From Roseomonas mucosa ATCC BAA-692 (GTDB taxonomy: Bacteria; Pseudomonadota; Alphaproteobacteria; Acetobacterales; Acetobacteraceae), in the NCBI RefSeq assembly GCF_000622225.1, contig NZ_JHWD01000002.1, positions 62,001 through 126,000 of the forward strand: a stretch of DNA of 64,000 bases, read 5' to 3'. A program made the position numbers and the translations under genes. Positions 1 to 10,200 of the stretch are shown piece after piece. How positions within the stretch are numbered: position 1 is the stretch's first letter; every line of letters begins with the position of its first letter. The notes under the pieces are model-generated. The model was not told the DNA's origin. It saw only the letters and a program-made list of their open reading frames with translations, and searched no databases.

Positions 1-1510
1 CCTCGTAGCCCACCGGCGCGCGCAGGAAGCCGATGGCCGAGCCGACGCCGGCGCCCGAGGGCACCAGCATCCGGCGGATGCCGATCTTTTCCGCGACGCG
101 GTAGCCATGCACGGGCCCGCCGCCGCCGAAGGCGATCATGGCGCAGCCGTCGAAGCTCGTGCCCGCCTCGATGGCATGGACGCGGGCCGCGTTGGCCATG
201 TTCTCGTCCACCATCTCGATCACGCCCAGCGCCGCCATTTCCGGGGAAAGGTTGAGCGGGCCCGCCACATGCGCCTCCAGCGCCGCCGCCGACTTCTGCG
301 GATGCAGGGTCAGGTTGCCGCCCGCGAAGGTCGCGGGGTCGTAGCGGCCGAGCATCAGGTTGCTGTCCGTCACCGCCGGCCTCTCGCCGCCGCGCCCGTA
401 GCAGGCCGGGCCCGGATCGGCGCCCGCGCTTTCCGGGCCGACCTGGATCAGGCCGAGGCTGTCGATGCCGGCGAGCGAGCCGCCGCCGGCGCCGATCTCC
501 ACCATCTCCAGCACGGGAATGCGCAGCGGCAGGCCGGAGCCCTTCTTGAAGCGGCCGACGCGCGCCACCTCGAAGCTGCGGCTGGCATGGGGCGCGTAGT
601 CCTCGATCAGGCAGACCTTTGCCGTGGTGCCGCCCATGTCGAAGGAGAGCACCTTCGGCAGTCCGCGCTGCCGCGCCACATGGGCGGAGAAGATCGCCCC
701 GCCTGCCGGGCCGGATTCCACCAGCCGGATCGGGAAGCGCGAGGCCGTCTCGAAGGTGGTGAGGCCGCCGCCCGAGAGCATCATGAAGAGCGGCGCGTCC
801 AGCCCCATCTCCCGCAGGCCGACCTGAAGGCGGGCGAGATAGCGCGCCATCAGCGGCTGCACATAGGCATTGGCGACGGTGGTGGAGAAGCGCTCCCATT
901 CCCGCATCTCCGGGCTGACCTCGGAGGAGAGCGAAATGGAGAGTTCCGGCCAGAGGTCGCGCACGACCGCGGCGGCGCGGCGCTCATGCTCCGGGTTGAC
1001 GAAGCTGTGCAGGAAGCCGATCGCCAGCGCCTCGACGCCCTGTTCCCGCATCGCCGCGACCTGGGCGCGCACCGCATCCTCGTCGAGCGGCAGCAACACC
1101 TGGCCGCGATGGTCCAGCCGCTCCGGCACCGGCAGGCGCAGGCGGCGCGGCACCAGTGGCTCCGGCAGGGCGATGTTCAGGTCGTACTGGTCGTAGCGGC
1201 TCTCGTTGCCGAGGGCGAGCACGTCGCGGAAGCCCTCGGTGGTCAGCAGGGCGGTCCTGGCGCCCTTGCGCTCGATCACCGCATTGGTGGCGAGCGTCGT
1301 GCCATGCACCAGCAGCGACACATCCGACGCGGCGAGCCCGGCCTTCTCCAGCACCAGCGCCACGCCTTCCAGCAGCCCCTTCTCCGGCGCGGAGGGGGTG
1401 GTCAGGACCTTGGCCGTCCAGCGCTCCGTGCCGGCTTCCGTGACCCGCTCCACCGCGAGGTCGGTGAAGGTGCCGCCGATATCGGCGGCGAGACGGATAT
1501 CGGCGCTCAT
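1..1510 (-). CDS. hyuA: Hydantoinase/oxoprolinase subunit A (3' end beyond window)
   Basis: This is the N-terminal 503 residues of a HyuA-type ATP-dependent hydantoinase/5-oxoprolinase subunit; the C-terminus lies off the left edge. The family opens hydantoin or 5-oxoproline rings with ATP, usually together with a HyuB subunit. Visible marks are the actin-like phosphate motif DIGGTFTD (residues 10-17), HGTTLATNAVIERKGA soon after, a second phosphate loop FDMGGTTAK, and EIGAGGGSLA further on. The start ATG is at 1508-1510; the Shine-Dalgarno is weak. It is last in a minus-strand run after an SDR and an aldehyde dehydrogenase, which suggests catabolic use. A hyuB partner, if present, would lie beyond the left edge. 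The exact substrate cannot be told from sequence. Confidence 0.88.
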   Translation of the reverse strand, partial: MSADIRLAADIGGTFTDLAVERVTEAGTERWTAKVLTTPSAPEKGLLEGVALVLEKAGLAASDVSLLVHGTTLATNAVIERKGARTALLTTEGFRDVLALGNESRYDQYDLNIALPEPLVPRRLRLPVPERLDHRGQVLLPLDEDAVRAQVAAMREQGVEALAIGFLHSFVNPEHERRAAAVVRDLWPELSISLSSEVSPEMREWERFSTTVANAYVQPLMARYLARLQVGLREMGLDAPLFMMLSGGGLTTFETASRFPIRLVESGPAGGAIFSAHVARQRGLPKVLSFDMGGTTAKVCLIEDYAPHASRSFEVARVGRFKKGSGLPLRIPVLEMVEIGAGGGSLAGIDSLGLIQVGPESAGADPGPACYGRGGERPAVTDSNLMLGRYDPATFAGGNLTLHPQKSAAALEAHVAGPLNLSPEMAALGVIEMVDENMANAARVHAIEAGTSFDGCAMIAFGGGGPVHGYRVAEKIGIRRMLVPSGAGVGSAIGFLRAPVGYE

Positions 1511-1856
1511 CGGCCCGGGTCCATCGGGGAAAGGGGTTGCGGCGCAAAGAGGCGCTGCGGCATCGACATCACTCCACGGTTCAGGCCGCGCCCGGGGCAG
1601 GGGAAAAGGCGAATACAGTCAGCCCCGGCGCATGGATCGGCTGCGGTCCAGCAAGGAACATGCCGGGGGTCCGCCGATCCTGCTTCCCCGATCCTGCCCC
1701 CGGGTGGCGGGCGCGAAAAGCCTCGCGCCACCGCCACCGGGCCACCGGCCCGCGATCCGGCCCCTGGGCTGGCGTCCATCCGGGCGGCAAGGCGTCCGTG
1801 GAATGCGGCACCGGACGGGCCGCCCCTCCTTCGGGGACCGGCGCCGCCCGGAACGT
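1511..1856. other. Intergenic region, no gene supported
   Basis: These 346 bases separate hyuA from the aldehyde dehydrogenase. Long open frames exist on both strands but have no recognisable protein content and are explained by high GC. A 7-bp hairpin (GGCGCGA at 1710-1716, TCGCGCC at 1723-1729) could end aldehyde dehydrogenase transcription, but no T-run follows it on the minus strand. No clear promoter can be named by eye. Confidence 0.5.
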
Positions 1857-3224
1857 TCAGGCGATCGAGACCGCCTTGATGTTCACGAACTCCCGGATGC
1901 CGAAATGCGAGAGCTCGCGGCCATAGCCGCTCTCCTTGACGCCGCCGAAGGGCAGGCGTGGGTCGGAGACCACGGGCTGGTTGACGAAGGCCGCGCCGCA
2001 TTCCAGCGCCTCCGCCGCGATGCGCTCGCCGCGCGCCAGGTCCCGGGTGAAGACGCCGCCGCCCAGGCCGAAGGCGGAGGCATTGGCCACGGCGATGGCC
2101 TCCGCCTCGTCCCGTACCCCGATCACCGAGGCGACGGGGCCGAAGATCTCCTCGTCATGTGCCGGCATGCCCGGCCTGAGGTCGGTGAGGACCGTGGCGG
2201 GGTAGAAGGCGCCCTCCCCCTCCGGCACCTCCCCGCCCAGCAGCAGCCGCGCGCCCTGCTCGACGCTCTGCCGCACCTGCCCGTGCAGATCGTCGCGCAG
2301 GTCCCGCCGCGCGATGGGGCCGTATTCGGTGTCCCTGTCGAAGGGGTCGCCGAAGCGGCCGGCCTTCATCGCCGCCACCAGCAGCGCCTCGAAACGCTCG
2401 CGCACCGGCTCCACGACGATGAAGCGCTTGGCGGCGATGCAGCTCTGGCCGGAATTGATCAGCCGCCCCTTGGCGCAGGCCGTGGCCGCCGCCTCCAGGT
2501 CGGCATCCTCCAGGATCAGGTAGGCGTCGCTGCCGCCCAGCTCCAGCACCGTCTTCTTCAGCACCGAGCCCGCCTTGGCGGCGACCTTGCGCCCGGCGGG
2601 GCCGCTGCCGGTCAGCGTCACGGCGCGCACCAGCGGGTTCTCGATCACCGCATCCACCGCGTCGCTGCCGATCAGCAGGGTGCGGAACAGGTCGCGCGGG
2701 AAGCCCGCATCGCGGAAGACCTCCTCGATCGCCAGGGCGCAGCCGGGCACGTTGGAGGCATGTTTCAGCACCCCGGCATTGCCCGCCATCAGCCCCGGCG
2801 CGGCGAAGCGGAAGACCTGCCAGAAGGGATAGTTCCAGGGCATCACCGCCAGCACGACGCCGAGCGGGTTGAAGGCGACGAAGCTCCTGCGGGATTCCGT
2901 GGGCGCGTCCTCGCGGCTGAGGAAGCGTTCCGCGTTCTCCGCATAGAAGTCGCAGGCCGTGGCGCATTTGCGGGCCTCGGCCTCGCCCGCCGCCACCGGC
3001 TTGCCCATTTCCATGGCCATCAGGCGGCCGAACTCCGTGGCCCGGTCGCGCAGGACGGCACCCGCCCGCCGCATCGGCGCCGCACGCTCCGCGAAGGACG
3101 TCCGGCGCCAGCCGAGGAAGGCCCGCTGCGCCGCCTCCACGGCCTCCGCCGCCTGGGCGGGGGTCAGGGCCTCGTATTCCTTGACGGTCCGGCCATTCAC
3201 CGGATTCACCGACGCGATCGCCAT
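1857..3224 (-). CDS. NAD(P)-dependent aldehyde dehydrogenase, probable succinate-semialdehyde type
   Basis: The 455-residue protein has the full aldehyde dehydrogenase fold. The substrate-channel motif MPWNYPFWQ is near residue 128, the general-base glutamate is in LELGG (E228), and the catalytic cysteine is in GQSCIAAKR (C262). The C-terminal LPFGGVKESGYGRE is typical of the family. Length and the MPWN/NSGQSC patterns match the short GabD2/Sad-like succinate-semialdehyde dehydrogenases, so oxidation of a semialdehyde to an acid with NAD(P)+ is likely; substrate assignment is inference. It is preceded by an SDR 194 bp upstream and followed by hyuA, all on the minus strand. No key residue is missing. 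Confidence 0.88.
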   Translation of the reverse strand: MAIASVNPVNGRTVKEYEALTPAQAAEAVEAAQRAFLGWRRTSFAERAAPMRRAGAVLRDRATEFGRLMAMEMGKPVAAGEAEARKCATACDFYAENAERFLSREDAPTESRRSFVAFNPLGVVLAVMPWNYPFWQVFRFAAPGLMAGNAGVLKHASNVPGCALAIEEVFRDAGFPRDLFRTLLIGSDAVDAVIENPLVRAVTLTGSGPAGRKVAAKAGSVLKKTVLELGGSDAYLILEDADLEAAATACAKGRLINSGQSCIAAKRFIVVEPVRERFEALLVAAMKAGRFGDPFDRDTEYGPIARRDLRDDLHGQVRQSVEQGARLLLGGEVPEGEGAFYPATVLTDLRPGMPAHDEEIFGPVASVIGVRDEAEAIAVANASAFGLGGGVFTRDLARGERIAAEALECGAAFVNQPVVSDPRLPFGGVKESGYGRELSHFGIREFVNIKAVSIA

Positions 3225-3418
3225 GCTGGGAGCCTCCTCTGTGCTCGGACGGAGCCGGACAGGATGCCGCGGCGTGGTCCCCGGCAGCGGGGAACGGCAC
3301 CGCCCGGAGGCTTATCTAGGCGGGCGGCGCGGCGGATCGGCTTGGGTGACGGGCTCGTGATGCGGGTGGCGCGGGCCCGGCATTCCCAGCCCTCCCTCCC
3401 GGTCCTCGCCCGGCAAGG

Positions 3419-4159
3419 TCACACGTGCTGGCCGCCGTTGATGTGGATCTCCGCCCCGTTGATGTAGGAGGAGGCCTGGGAGCAGAGGAAGAGGATGGTC
3501 TCCGCCACCTCCCGCGCCTCGCCCAGGCGCCGCATCGGGATCTGCTCCTCGACGATCTTCTCCGTGCCGGGGGAGAGGATGCTGGTGCGGATCTCGCCCG
3601 GGGCGATGGCGTTCACGCGGATGCCATGGGCGCCGAACTCATGCGCCATCTCCCGCGTCAGGGCGTTCAGCGCCGCCTTGGAGCAGGCATAGGCGGGCCC
3701 CGCGAAGGGATGCACGCGCGAGCCGACGATGGAGGTGACGTTGACGATGTTGCCGCCCGCCGCGTGCAGCTCCTCGAACAGCCCGCGCGCCAGCAGGGCG
3801 ATGGAGAAGAGGTTGACGTTGAAGACCGCGTTCCAGGCGGCATAGTCCGTTTGCAACACCCCCAGGCGGCCGCCATCGGACCCCTTGGGAGAGATGCCCG
3901 CGTTGTTCACCAGCGCATGCAGCCTGCCGTCCGGCAGGCGCTGCTTCACCAGGGCGATCAGCTCCCCTACCTGCACCGGATCGGAGAGATCGGCCTGGAG
4001 ATGGCTTTCCCGTGCCTCGGGCCAGCGGCACTCCTCGGAGAAGGGCTGCCGCGACACGGTGAGGATGCGCCAGCCTTCCTCCTGGAAGCGCTTGACCGTG
4101 GCATGGCCGATGCCGCGGCTGGCGCCCGTCAGCAGCATGGTCTTGCGGGTGGTGGACAT
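3419..4159 (-). CDS. Short-chain dehydrogenase/reductase (SDR)
   Basis: This 246-residue cytosolic oxidoreductase is a classical SDR. It has the dinucleotide loop TGASRGIG (11-18), NNAG (85-88), catalytic S143, and Y157/K161 in YACSK. The C-terminal INGGQHV is the usual FabG-like ending. It probably interconverts an alcohol and a ketone with NAD(P)H, but the substrate is unknown. It sits between a secreted LprI-like gene upstream and the aldehyde dehydrogenase downstream, so a shared small-molecule pathway is possible but not shown. Confidence 0.88.
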   Translation of the reverse strand: MSTTRKTMLLTGASRGIGHATVKRFQEEGWRILTVSRQPFSEECRWPEARESHLQADLSDPVQVGELIALVKQRLPDGRLHALVNNAGISPKGSDGGRLGVLQTDYAAWNAVFNVNLFSIALLARGLFEELHAAGGNIVNVTSIVGSRVHPFAGPAYACSKAALNALTREMAHEFGAHGIRVNAIAPGEIRTSILSPGTEKIVEEQIPMRRLGEAREVAETILFLCSQASSYINGAEIHINGGQHV

Positions 4160-4282
4160 GCGGGGGACCCTCGGTGCGGCGCACCATCTTCTAGAACATT
4201 TCGGGCCCCTTGGCCCCTGCCGCGATGGCCCTGGCGACCCCGGCCCGCAGCTTTCGCCACAGCGGCGGGCGCCCGGCGGCGC

Positions 4283-5098
4283 CTAGCGCCGGGACGGAAC
4301 GCGCCGGGCCGGGCGGTCGCAGCCGATTCGCATACTGGTTTCCGGCCCCATGGTGGCCGGCGCGTTGCCTTGCCGCGAGTTCGGCGGAAACACCAGCGTT
4401 CCATAGAGCACGGCACCCTGGCCCGCCATGCTTTCGCAGCGTGCGCCCTCCTCCGTGGCGACAGCATAGGCCCCCTCGGCCGTCCGCCGGATCGTCACCG
4501 CGCAATGTTCCGCCGGGTCGCGGGACCGCATGCCCGATTCGAAACGCCAGCTGGCATCCGGGCTCAAGGCCCCCGGAGAGGCGGCCGGCCTGGCGAGACC
4601 CTCCACGGAGAAGTTGCTGCCCCGACTGGTCCAGGAGGACAGGACGAAGTTCAGGCCGCCTCCCGCAGCGCGCCGGACGAGAAGCATGTCGGAGCTCTCT
4701 CCAGGGCCGAAATTGCAGTACTTCCCGTCACCCGCGACACCGGCGGGCGCGGCGGGCGCCGGGCTTGCCTCCCTTGCCTCCGGGATCGCGGACAGCGTCG
4801 CGACCCGTTGCTCATAGGCGGTCCTGAGACAGGACTCCGTGCGGCAGCGGTTGCGCTCGGCCAGCCATTCGCGTTGTCCGGCCCGCAGTTCCGGCACGCC
4901 GCCCCCGCCGGCGGCGCGGAAGGCGGCCGCCATCTCCTCGTCGAGTCTTGAAAGCCCGCTGTCGCGGCAGATCATCCGTTCCACGGCAGAGCCTGCCTTG
5001 GCACAGTCGAAACTGGCGGCCTTCGCCTTTGGGGATGGCAGGGCGGAAAGGACGAGGCACAGCAGCGGCAGCAGGAGGCGGAGGAACGCAGGGGCCAT
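4283..5098 (-). CDS. Secreted LprI-like (DUF1311) protein
   Basis: The 271-residue protein starts with a signal peptide (residues 1-27, hydrophobic core LLLPLLCLVL, likely cleavage after AKA). A lysozyme-inhibitor LprI domain follows at about 29-105, with paired cysteines in SFDCAKAGSAVERMIC and the QREWLAERNRC stretch. The C-terminal half has further cysteines and no family I recognise. LprI-type domains are periplasmic or secreted, and some inhibit lysozyme; that role is inferred here. A perfect 28-bp palindrome (5122-5149) lies 23 bp upstream of its start. Confidence 0.72.
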   Translation of the reverse strand: MAPAFLRLLLPLLCLVLSALPSPKAKAASFDCAKAGSAVERMICRDSGLSRLDEEMAAAFRAAGGGGVPELRAGQREWLAERNRCRTESCLRTAYEQRVATLSAIPEAREASPAPAAPAGVAGDGKYCNFGPGESSDMLLVRRAAGGGLNFVLSSWTSRGSNFSVEGLARPAASPGALSPDASWRFESGMRSRDPAEHCAVTIRRTAEGAYAVATEEGARCESMAGQGAVLYGTLVFPPNSRQGNAPATMGPETSMRIGCDRPARRVPSRR

Positions 5099-5121
5099 GA
5101 TCGGATCTCCCGGGATGTGGT

Positions 5122-5149
5122 CCCGGTGCCGCCACGTGGCGGCACCGGG
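5122..5149. repeat. Perfect 28-bp palindrome upstream of the LprI-like gene
   Basis: The 14-base arm 5122-5135 (begins CCCGGTGCC) is followed with no spacer by its exact reverse complement at 5136-5149, centred on CACGTG. It lies between the end of the glycan operon and the LprI-like start, both on the minus strand. It could be an operator in the LprI-like promoter or an RNA hairpin; no T-run follows it on either side. Confidence 0.6.
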
Positions 5150-5252
5150 CCTGCCCGGAAGCTAGGGCATCCCGGCCGCTGATGCGGTGACCGAAAGCAG
5201 GCCGGGATTCCGTTCCGGCATCATATTTATGTTCCCGGCCCCTCCCCCCTCC

Positions 5253-5270
5253 GGCCCGGGTGGCCGGGCC
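5253..5270 (-). terminator. Possible terminator hairpin after the DUF115 gene
   Basis: GGCCCGG (5253-5259) and CCGGGCC (5264-5270) form a 7-bp stem with a GTGG loop, five bases past the stop codon of the minus-strand glycan operon. There is no T-run, so intrinsic termination is uncertain. Confidence 0.35.
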
Positions 5271-5274
5271 AGGC

Positions 5275-6465
5275 TCAGAACAGGCTCTCGAAGCCGACCT
5301 TCGGGAAGGCGTCGAGATGCGTGCCCGGCGTGGCGTTCAGCACCTCCACCCCGTTCGCCGCGCCCCAGAGGCTGCAATAGCTGTAGCAGACCTCCGACCA
5401 GGCGGTGCGCGGCGGCACGAAGATGCGGTTGCTGGTGTAGTTGTTGGTGAAGTGCGTCGGCCCCTGGGCGGTGTTGCCTTCCCAGAAGTCGAAGCCGAGC
5501 CGCGTGCGCTTCACCAACTCCTCCGGCGGGATATGCGCCGTCGGATTCGGGTCCTGCTCGTCCTGCCCGCGCCGGCGCACCTTGGCGATGGGGTAGGAAT
5601 GGTCCACCCCCACCAGCACGACCGGGTTGCAGCCCATCATGACGGCAAGCTGGATCAGCACGATCGTCACGGTGAAGCTGTTGAACAGCATCGCCGGCGT
5701 TTCCCCGAACTGCGGGAAGCCCAGGATCTGCTCGCCGGCCAGGATCTCGCCCGGCATCGGCACCGGCACCTGGTTCGGCATGCGCAGGAAGCCGAGATAC
5801 TCGAAGGGGATGAACTTGATGGAGTCCGCATCCATCCCCGCCTCGTACTCCTCGCGGTACATCTCGATCTGGAGCCGGTCCGAGATGGCCCAGTAGGGGA
5901 AGGCCAGTCCCCAGTCGGCATAGCCCATGAAGGAGCGGTTGGAGCCGAGGGCGATCTCCCCCTTCAGCCGCCCCATGTCGATCTGCCGCAGGCTGGGCCC
6001 GTTGCCGACCACGAAGGCGCGCTTGCCGGCATGGCGGTTGCGGAAGGTGTCCAGCAGCAGCGGCACCTCGATCCGCAGCTCCCGTGTCCGGCCCAGGAAG
6101 TGGAAGCGCCGGGCGCCGAGCGCGTGCATCACCCGCACCGCCGGATAGCGGTCGTTCCAGGCGGGCTGCTCCTCGCCGCTGAGGAAGACCATGGACATGC
6201 GTGCGGGCTCGCTGAGGATCACCGCCTCCCGCGCGCCCACCGGCCCCAGCAGCGGGCGCAGCCGCAGCGCCTCCGGCCGGTCCGGCGCGTCGGGGATGGC
6301 GTGGTGCGCCAGCCCGTGGCGCCGCGCGATGCCGGCGGCGATCGGCGCGTCCTCCTCATCCGACAGGATGACCGGCGCGCCGCCGCCGAAAAGGCGGTTC
6401 GGCGTCGCGCGCAGCCATTCCTCGGCCAGGTCGGCATCCGCCGCGTTCACATGGACGAACGTCAT
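5275..6465 (-). CDS. DUF115/Maf-like protein (MptE-like fold), glycan locus
   Basis: The 396-residue protein carries a DUF115-type domain in its middle, marked by FVVGNGPSLRQID at 151-163, a nucleotide-binding loop shared by MptE-like pyrophosphokinases and motility-associated (Maf) glycosyltransferases. Maf proteins transfer nonulosonic acids from CMP-sugars to flagellin or other acceptors. The start ATG (6463-6465) overlaps the stop of the gene before it (ATGA), so it is translationally coupled and last of four minus-strand genes. A cytidylyltransferase in the facing operon would supply a CMP-sugar, which fits a transferase role by inference. Longer in-frame starts upstream would run through the neighbouring gene and are rejected. 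Confidence 0.7.
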   Translation of the reverse strand: MTFVHVNAADADLAEEWLRATPNRLFGGGAPVILSDEEDAPIAAGIARRHGLAHHAIPDAPDRPEALRLRPLLGPVGAREAVILSEPARMSMVFLSGEEQPAWNDRYPAVRVMHALGARRFHFLGRTRELRIEVPLLLDTFRNRHAGKRAFVVGNGPSLRQIDMGRLKGEIALGSNRSFMGYADWGLAFPYWAISDRLQIEMYREEYEAGMDADSIKFIPFEYLGFLRMPNQVPVPMPGEILAGEQILGFPQFGETPAMLFNSFTVTIVLIQLAVMMGCNPVVLVGVDHSYPIAKVRRRGQDEQDPNPTAHIPPEELVKRTRLGFDFWEGNTAQGPTHFTNNYTSNRIFVPPRTAWSEVCYSYCSLWGAANGVEVLNATPGTHLDAFPKVGFESLF

Positions 6466-7208
6466 GCCGCCACCTTCGCCTTTTCCTTGTCCGCGGGTCT
6501 GGCCTCGGCGGGCTGCTTCGTGGCCTCGGGCGTGGCGGGCGCCGCCTCGGCGGGTGCGGCCACCTTGGCGGCCACGGCGGGTTTCCCGGGCTTTTCCGCC
6601 GCCGCGGGCTTGGCCCCGGCCTTGGGGGCGGCGGGCTTCGGCTCGGTGGCCTCGGCCGCCTTCACGGCGCCGGCAGGCTTCTCCGCCGGCTTGGGCTTTG
6701 CCTCCGCCTCGGGAGCGGTTGGCTTCGCCTTCTCCGCCGGTTTGCTGACGACGGCGGGCCTGGGGGCCAGCGGCCGGTCCACGACCAGCAGCAGCGGCCC
6801 GGCGAGGCGGGTGCCGTCCGGATGCGGCAGGCTGCGGGTCAGGCGCAGCTCCAGCCGCCCGGCCCCCGCTCCCTCCACCGGGGCCTCCAGCGCCACCACG
6901 TCGTCCAGCCCGGCGAACTCGGCCGGAACCGGCACGGGCCGCAGCGCCAGCGGCTTGCCTTCCAGCGCCACGGTCAGGGTGCCGAAGGGCGACAGGTCGG
7001 CGGGCGCGAGGAGCAGGCGGAGGCGGCCGACCGGCTCCTCCACCGGCGGCAGGGTCAGCATGGCCGCCGGGGCGGGGCCGATCCGGCGCGACGGCAGGCC
7101 CTGGAGGAACTCCACCTCCCAGAAGCCGGACAGGGTCAGGTTCTCCCGCAGCAGGACGCGGCGCGCCTCCGCCGCATGGGCCAGCGCGACGGGAAGCAGG
7201 GCGTTCAT
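6462..7208 (-). CDS. Unknown protein with Lys/Ala/Pro-rich tail
   Basis: I do not recognise this 248-residue protein. Residues 1-150 look like a compact beta-rich domain (for example LSGFWEVEFLQGLPSRRIG and a run of short hydrophobic strands). Residues 155-248 are low-complexity, built from repeated KPAEK, APKAG and AEKPG-like units, as in histone H1-type or TonB-like linkers. There is no signal peptide. The start (7206-7208) and stop (6462-6464) each overlap a neighbour by four bases, so it is made together with the glycosyltransferase and the DUF115 protein. A scaffold or adaptor role is speculation. Confidence 0.6.
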   Translation of the reverse strand: MNALLPVALAHAAEARRVLLRENLTLSGFWEVEFLQGLPSRRIGPAPAAMLTLPPVEEPVGRLRLLLAPADLSPFGTLTVALEGKPLALRPVPVPAEFAGLDDVVALEAPVEGAGAGRLELRLTRSLPHPDGTRLAGPLLLVVDRPLAPRPAVVSKPAEKAKPTAPEAEAKPKPAEKPAGAVKAAEATEPKPAAPKAGAKPAAAEKPGKPAVAAKVAAPAEAAPATPEATKQPAEARPADKEKAKVAA

Positions 7209-10200
7209 GCGGCCTCCGCAGTGGAAAGGGGCAGGGATTCGGCCTCGTCCCGGACCGCCCGCGCGGGCTCGATGGCCTCCAGCGCCGCATAGGGATCGCC
7301 CGGCAGGACCGGGACCGGCAGCATGCCGGAAGCCAGCTCCTTCGGCGTCACCAGCGGCCAGGGGCTGCCCGTCGCGGAAGCGCCGGCCAGGGCCAGCACG
7401 GGGACGCCCCGCGCCGCCATGGCGCCGCAGAAGGGCGCGACGCCCACTGCCGGGGCGAGGTCCACCACGGCGCGGACCGTGGCGGGCGCCAGCAGCAGCG
7501 CGGAGGCCGCCCAGGCGACCGGCAGGTCGCGCGGCAGGCCGAGCCGGGCGCGCAGGCTCTCGGTGGGCTCCAGCGGCGGCGCATCCACCACGCAGAGCAG
7601 CGACAGGCCCGCCTTGCGCAGCGGCGTGGCAAGGCGCGACAGGGCGTCGCGCAGCACCGCCGCTTCGGCCAGGGTGGCATCGAGCAGCAGCCAGGGTCCC
7701 TCTCCCAGCCCCTCCGGCGGCGCCATGCCGGGCAGGGCCAGGGCGCGCAGCAGCCCCGGCCCGTCCAGGCCGATCACCCCGGGCCCGGGCTGCATGCCGA
7801 AGCCCAGCCGCCCGGCCCGGAAAGCGCCCAGCTCCGCGCCGGGCAGCAGGGTGGTGGTGCGCAGCCCGTCGGGAATGGCGCTGCGCCGCTTGGCGCCGCG
7901 CATGATCACCCGCCCCAGACCCGGCTCGGCCGCGAGCAGAGCCAGGCTGTGCGCCAGGGCGTCTTCGCCCGGATGCAGGTCGTTCACCAGCAGCAGCCCG
8001 TCGCAGAGCTCCTGCCAGCGCGACAGGTCCGGGGTGAAGCCGTGCGGGTTGCCGTGCAGCAGCAGCAGCAGCGGCCCGCGCCGGCGCAGTTCGGCCAGCA
8101 GCGCCCGCTCCGCCGCGCCGCGCAGGTGGTCGAGGGTCGTCCCCTTCTCGATCACCACCAGGGTCACGCCGGAACCGGCATCCTCCAGCAGGCCGGGCGG
8201 CAGCCAGGCGAGATCGGCGCCGTAGCGCGCGCCCTTGCCCCGGCGCATCCGCGTCGGCGCGGTGGCGATCGCATGCGCCACCTCCCCGCCCCGGATGAAC
8301 TCCACCCGAACCTCCTCCCCCGGCAGGTTCGGCGCCCGGCCGTTCAGGGCGAAGCCGGAATAGGCGTCGCCATAGGCCCGGTTCTTGTTGTGCAGGCCGG
8401 TCTGCAACCGGTCCGGCAGGGTCTCGCCCAGCAGCTCGCCGTCGAGCAGCACGCGGATCGCCTCCATGCGAGGGCGGGACAGGACATGGCCCTCCACCTC
8501 CAGCACGCCGTATTCGTCGAGGGCGACGCGCTTGAGCTCGGCCAGGACCGGCAGGCTGGTCGGGTCCTCGCCCTGCGCGAGATGCGGCTCCACCGCCCCC
8601 GGCGCGGCCTTCTCCCACTTCGCCGGCAGGGCCTGCACCGCGACGCCGGCGCGGCTGTAGCCGACCAGGGTGAAGGCGCCCGCCGCCTCCAGCATCCAGC
8701 TTTCCTCGGGGCCGAGATGGGCGCTGAAGCCCGGCGTCTGCTGCGGGAAGCCTTCCAGCTTGCCCATCACATCGGGCCGCGCCCGGCCGCCCTGCATCCA
8801 GACCCGGCGCGGCCCGGCGAAGCCTTCCAGCAGGAAGGGAACCGGCGCCCCGGCGGCCCAGCCATGCACCAGGCTGCTGCCGGCTTCGCGCAGGAACTTC
8901 ATGCCGCCGCTGCGCCACCAGCTCGGCGGCTTGGCCGGCCGTGCCTTGGCCAGCTCCACCAGGTCATAGACCCGCGTGGCATGGTCCAGCACCTCGCCCG
9001 AGGCGGAGAGCACCACGGCGCTGACCTGCACCGCATGGCCCATGGCGACATGCGGGCGGACCAGCCCGAAGCCGCACTCCTCCGTGCCGATCCAGGGATT
9101 CTCCTTGAGCACGTCCTTGCGCACCATGCCGCGCACCGCCTCGCCGAGCAGCTCGCCATCCGCGCGCAGCACCACGCGCGCATCGGGCGGCGCGGCGGCC
9201 CAGCCCTTGATCTCCAGCAGCCAGCCCGGATGCATCACCGCCGCGCCCAGGTTGAGGCGCTTGGGCTCCGGCCGCTTCGGCAGCTTCGCGGGGGTGGAAA
9301 GCTGCGGCTTCGGCGGCAGCGGCCTGGCCAGGAAGCGCTCCAGCTCCGCCAGCGCCGCTTGGCCGCAGCGCTCGACGGAGGAGACCGCCTCCACCACCTG
9401 CGGCAGGTACGCCCAGTCCTCGGGCGAGGACTTCATCACCCGCAGCACGCCCTCGCGCAGCTTCGCCACGTCGCCGACCGGCGCGGTGATCAGCGCGTCG
9501 CCGCAGACCTCCTTCACCACGTCCAGGTCGTAGCAGACGCAAGGCGTGCCCACGGTCAGCGCCTCGATCGGCGGCAGGCCATAGCCCTCGAACCAGGAGG
9601 GGTAGAGCAGCATCCGGGCGCGGCGCAGCTCGACGAATTTCTGCGTGTCGCTGGCCAGCGGATGCACCTCGACCTCGACGCCATAGCGGCGCGCCACCGG
9701 CACCAGCGCGTCGCGATAGGCCTCGTCCAGCTTCGGGCTGCCGACGATCAGCGACAGCGTCCAGCCGCGCATCTCCTCGCAGAGCACGTCGATCAGGTCG
9801 CCCGCGCCCTTGTGCGGGTCGCGCGGCCGCACGAAGCTCAGGATGCGCTTCTCGCGGTACTGCACCGCCGCCCGCGCCGCCGCGTCGAGGTTGATCGGCT
9901 GGTGCCAGTGGCCGAATTCCAGCCGCTCGTCATCGTACCAGAGGCGCGCGTACTTCTCGGATTCGCGGGAATTGCTGAGGATCAGCACGCCGTTCTCGGC
10001 GACATCCTCGGTGGCCAGCTTCCATTCGCGCCACAGCACCTCGTCGCGCGGCACCGGCACGGCGGCGTTGAACCAGTTCGGCGTCTCGAAGTTGAAGATG
10101 CACATCCGCGCCCCGCGCCGCTGCGCGAAGCCGCGCGCGCCGACATAGACCATGCGGTCCAGCGACTGCGTCGGGATCAGCACCACCACGTCGAAGCGCC

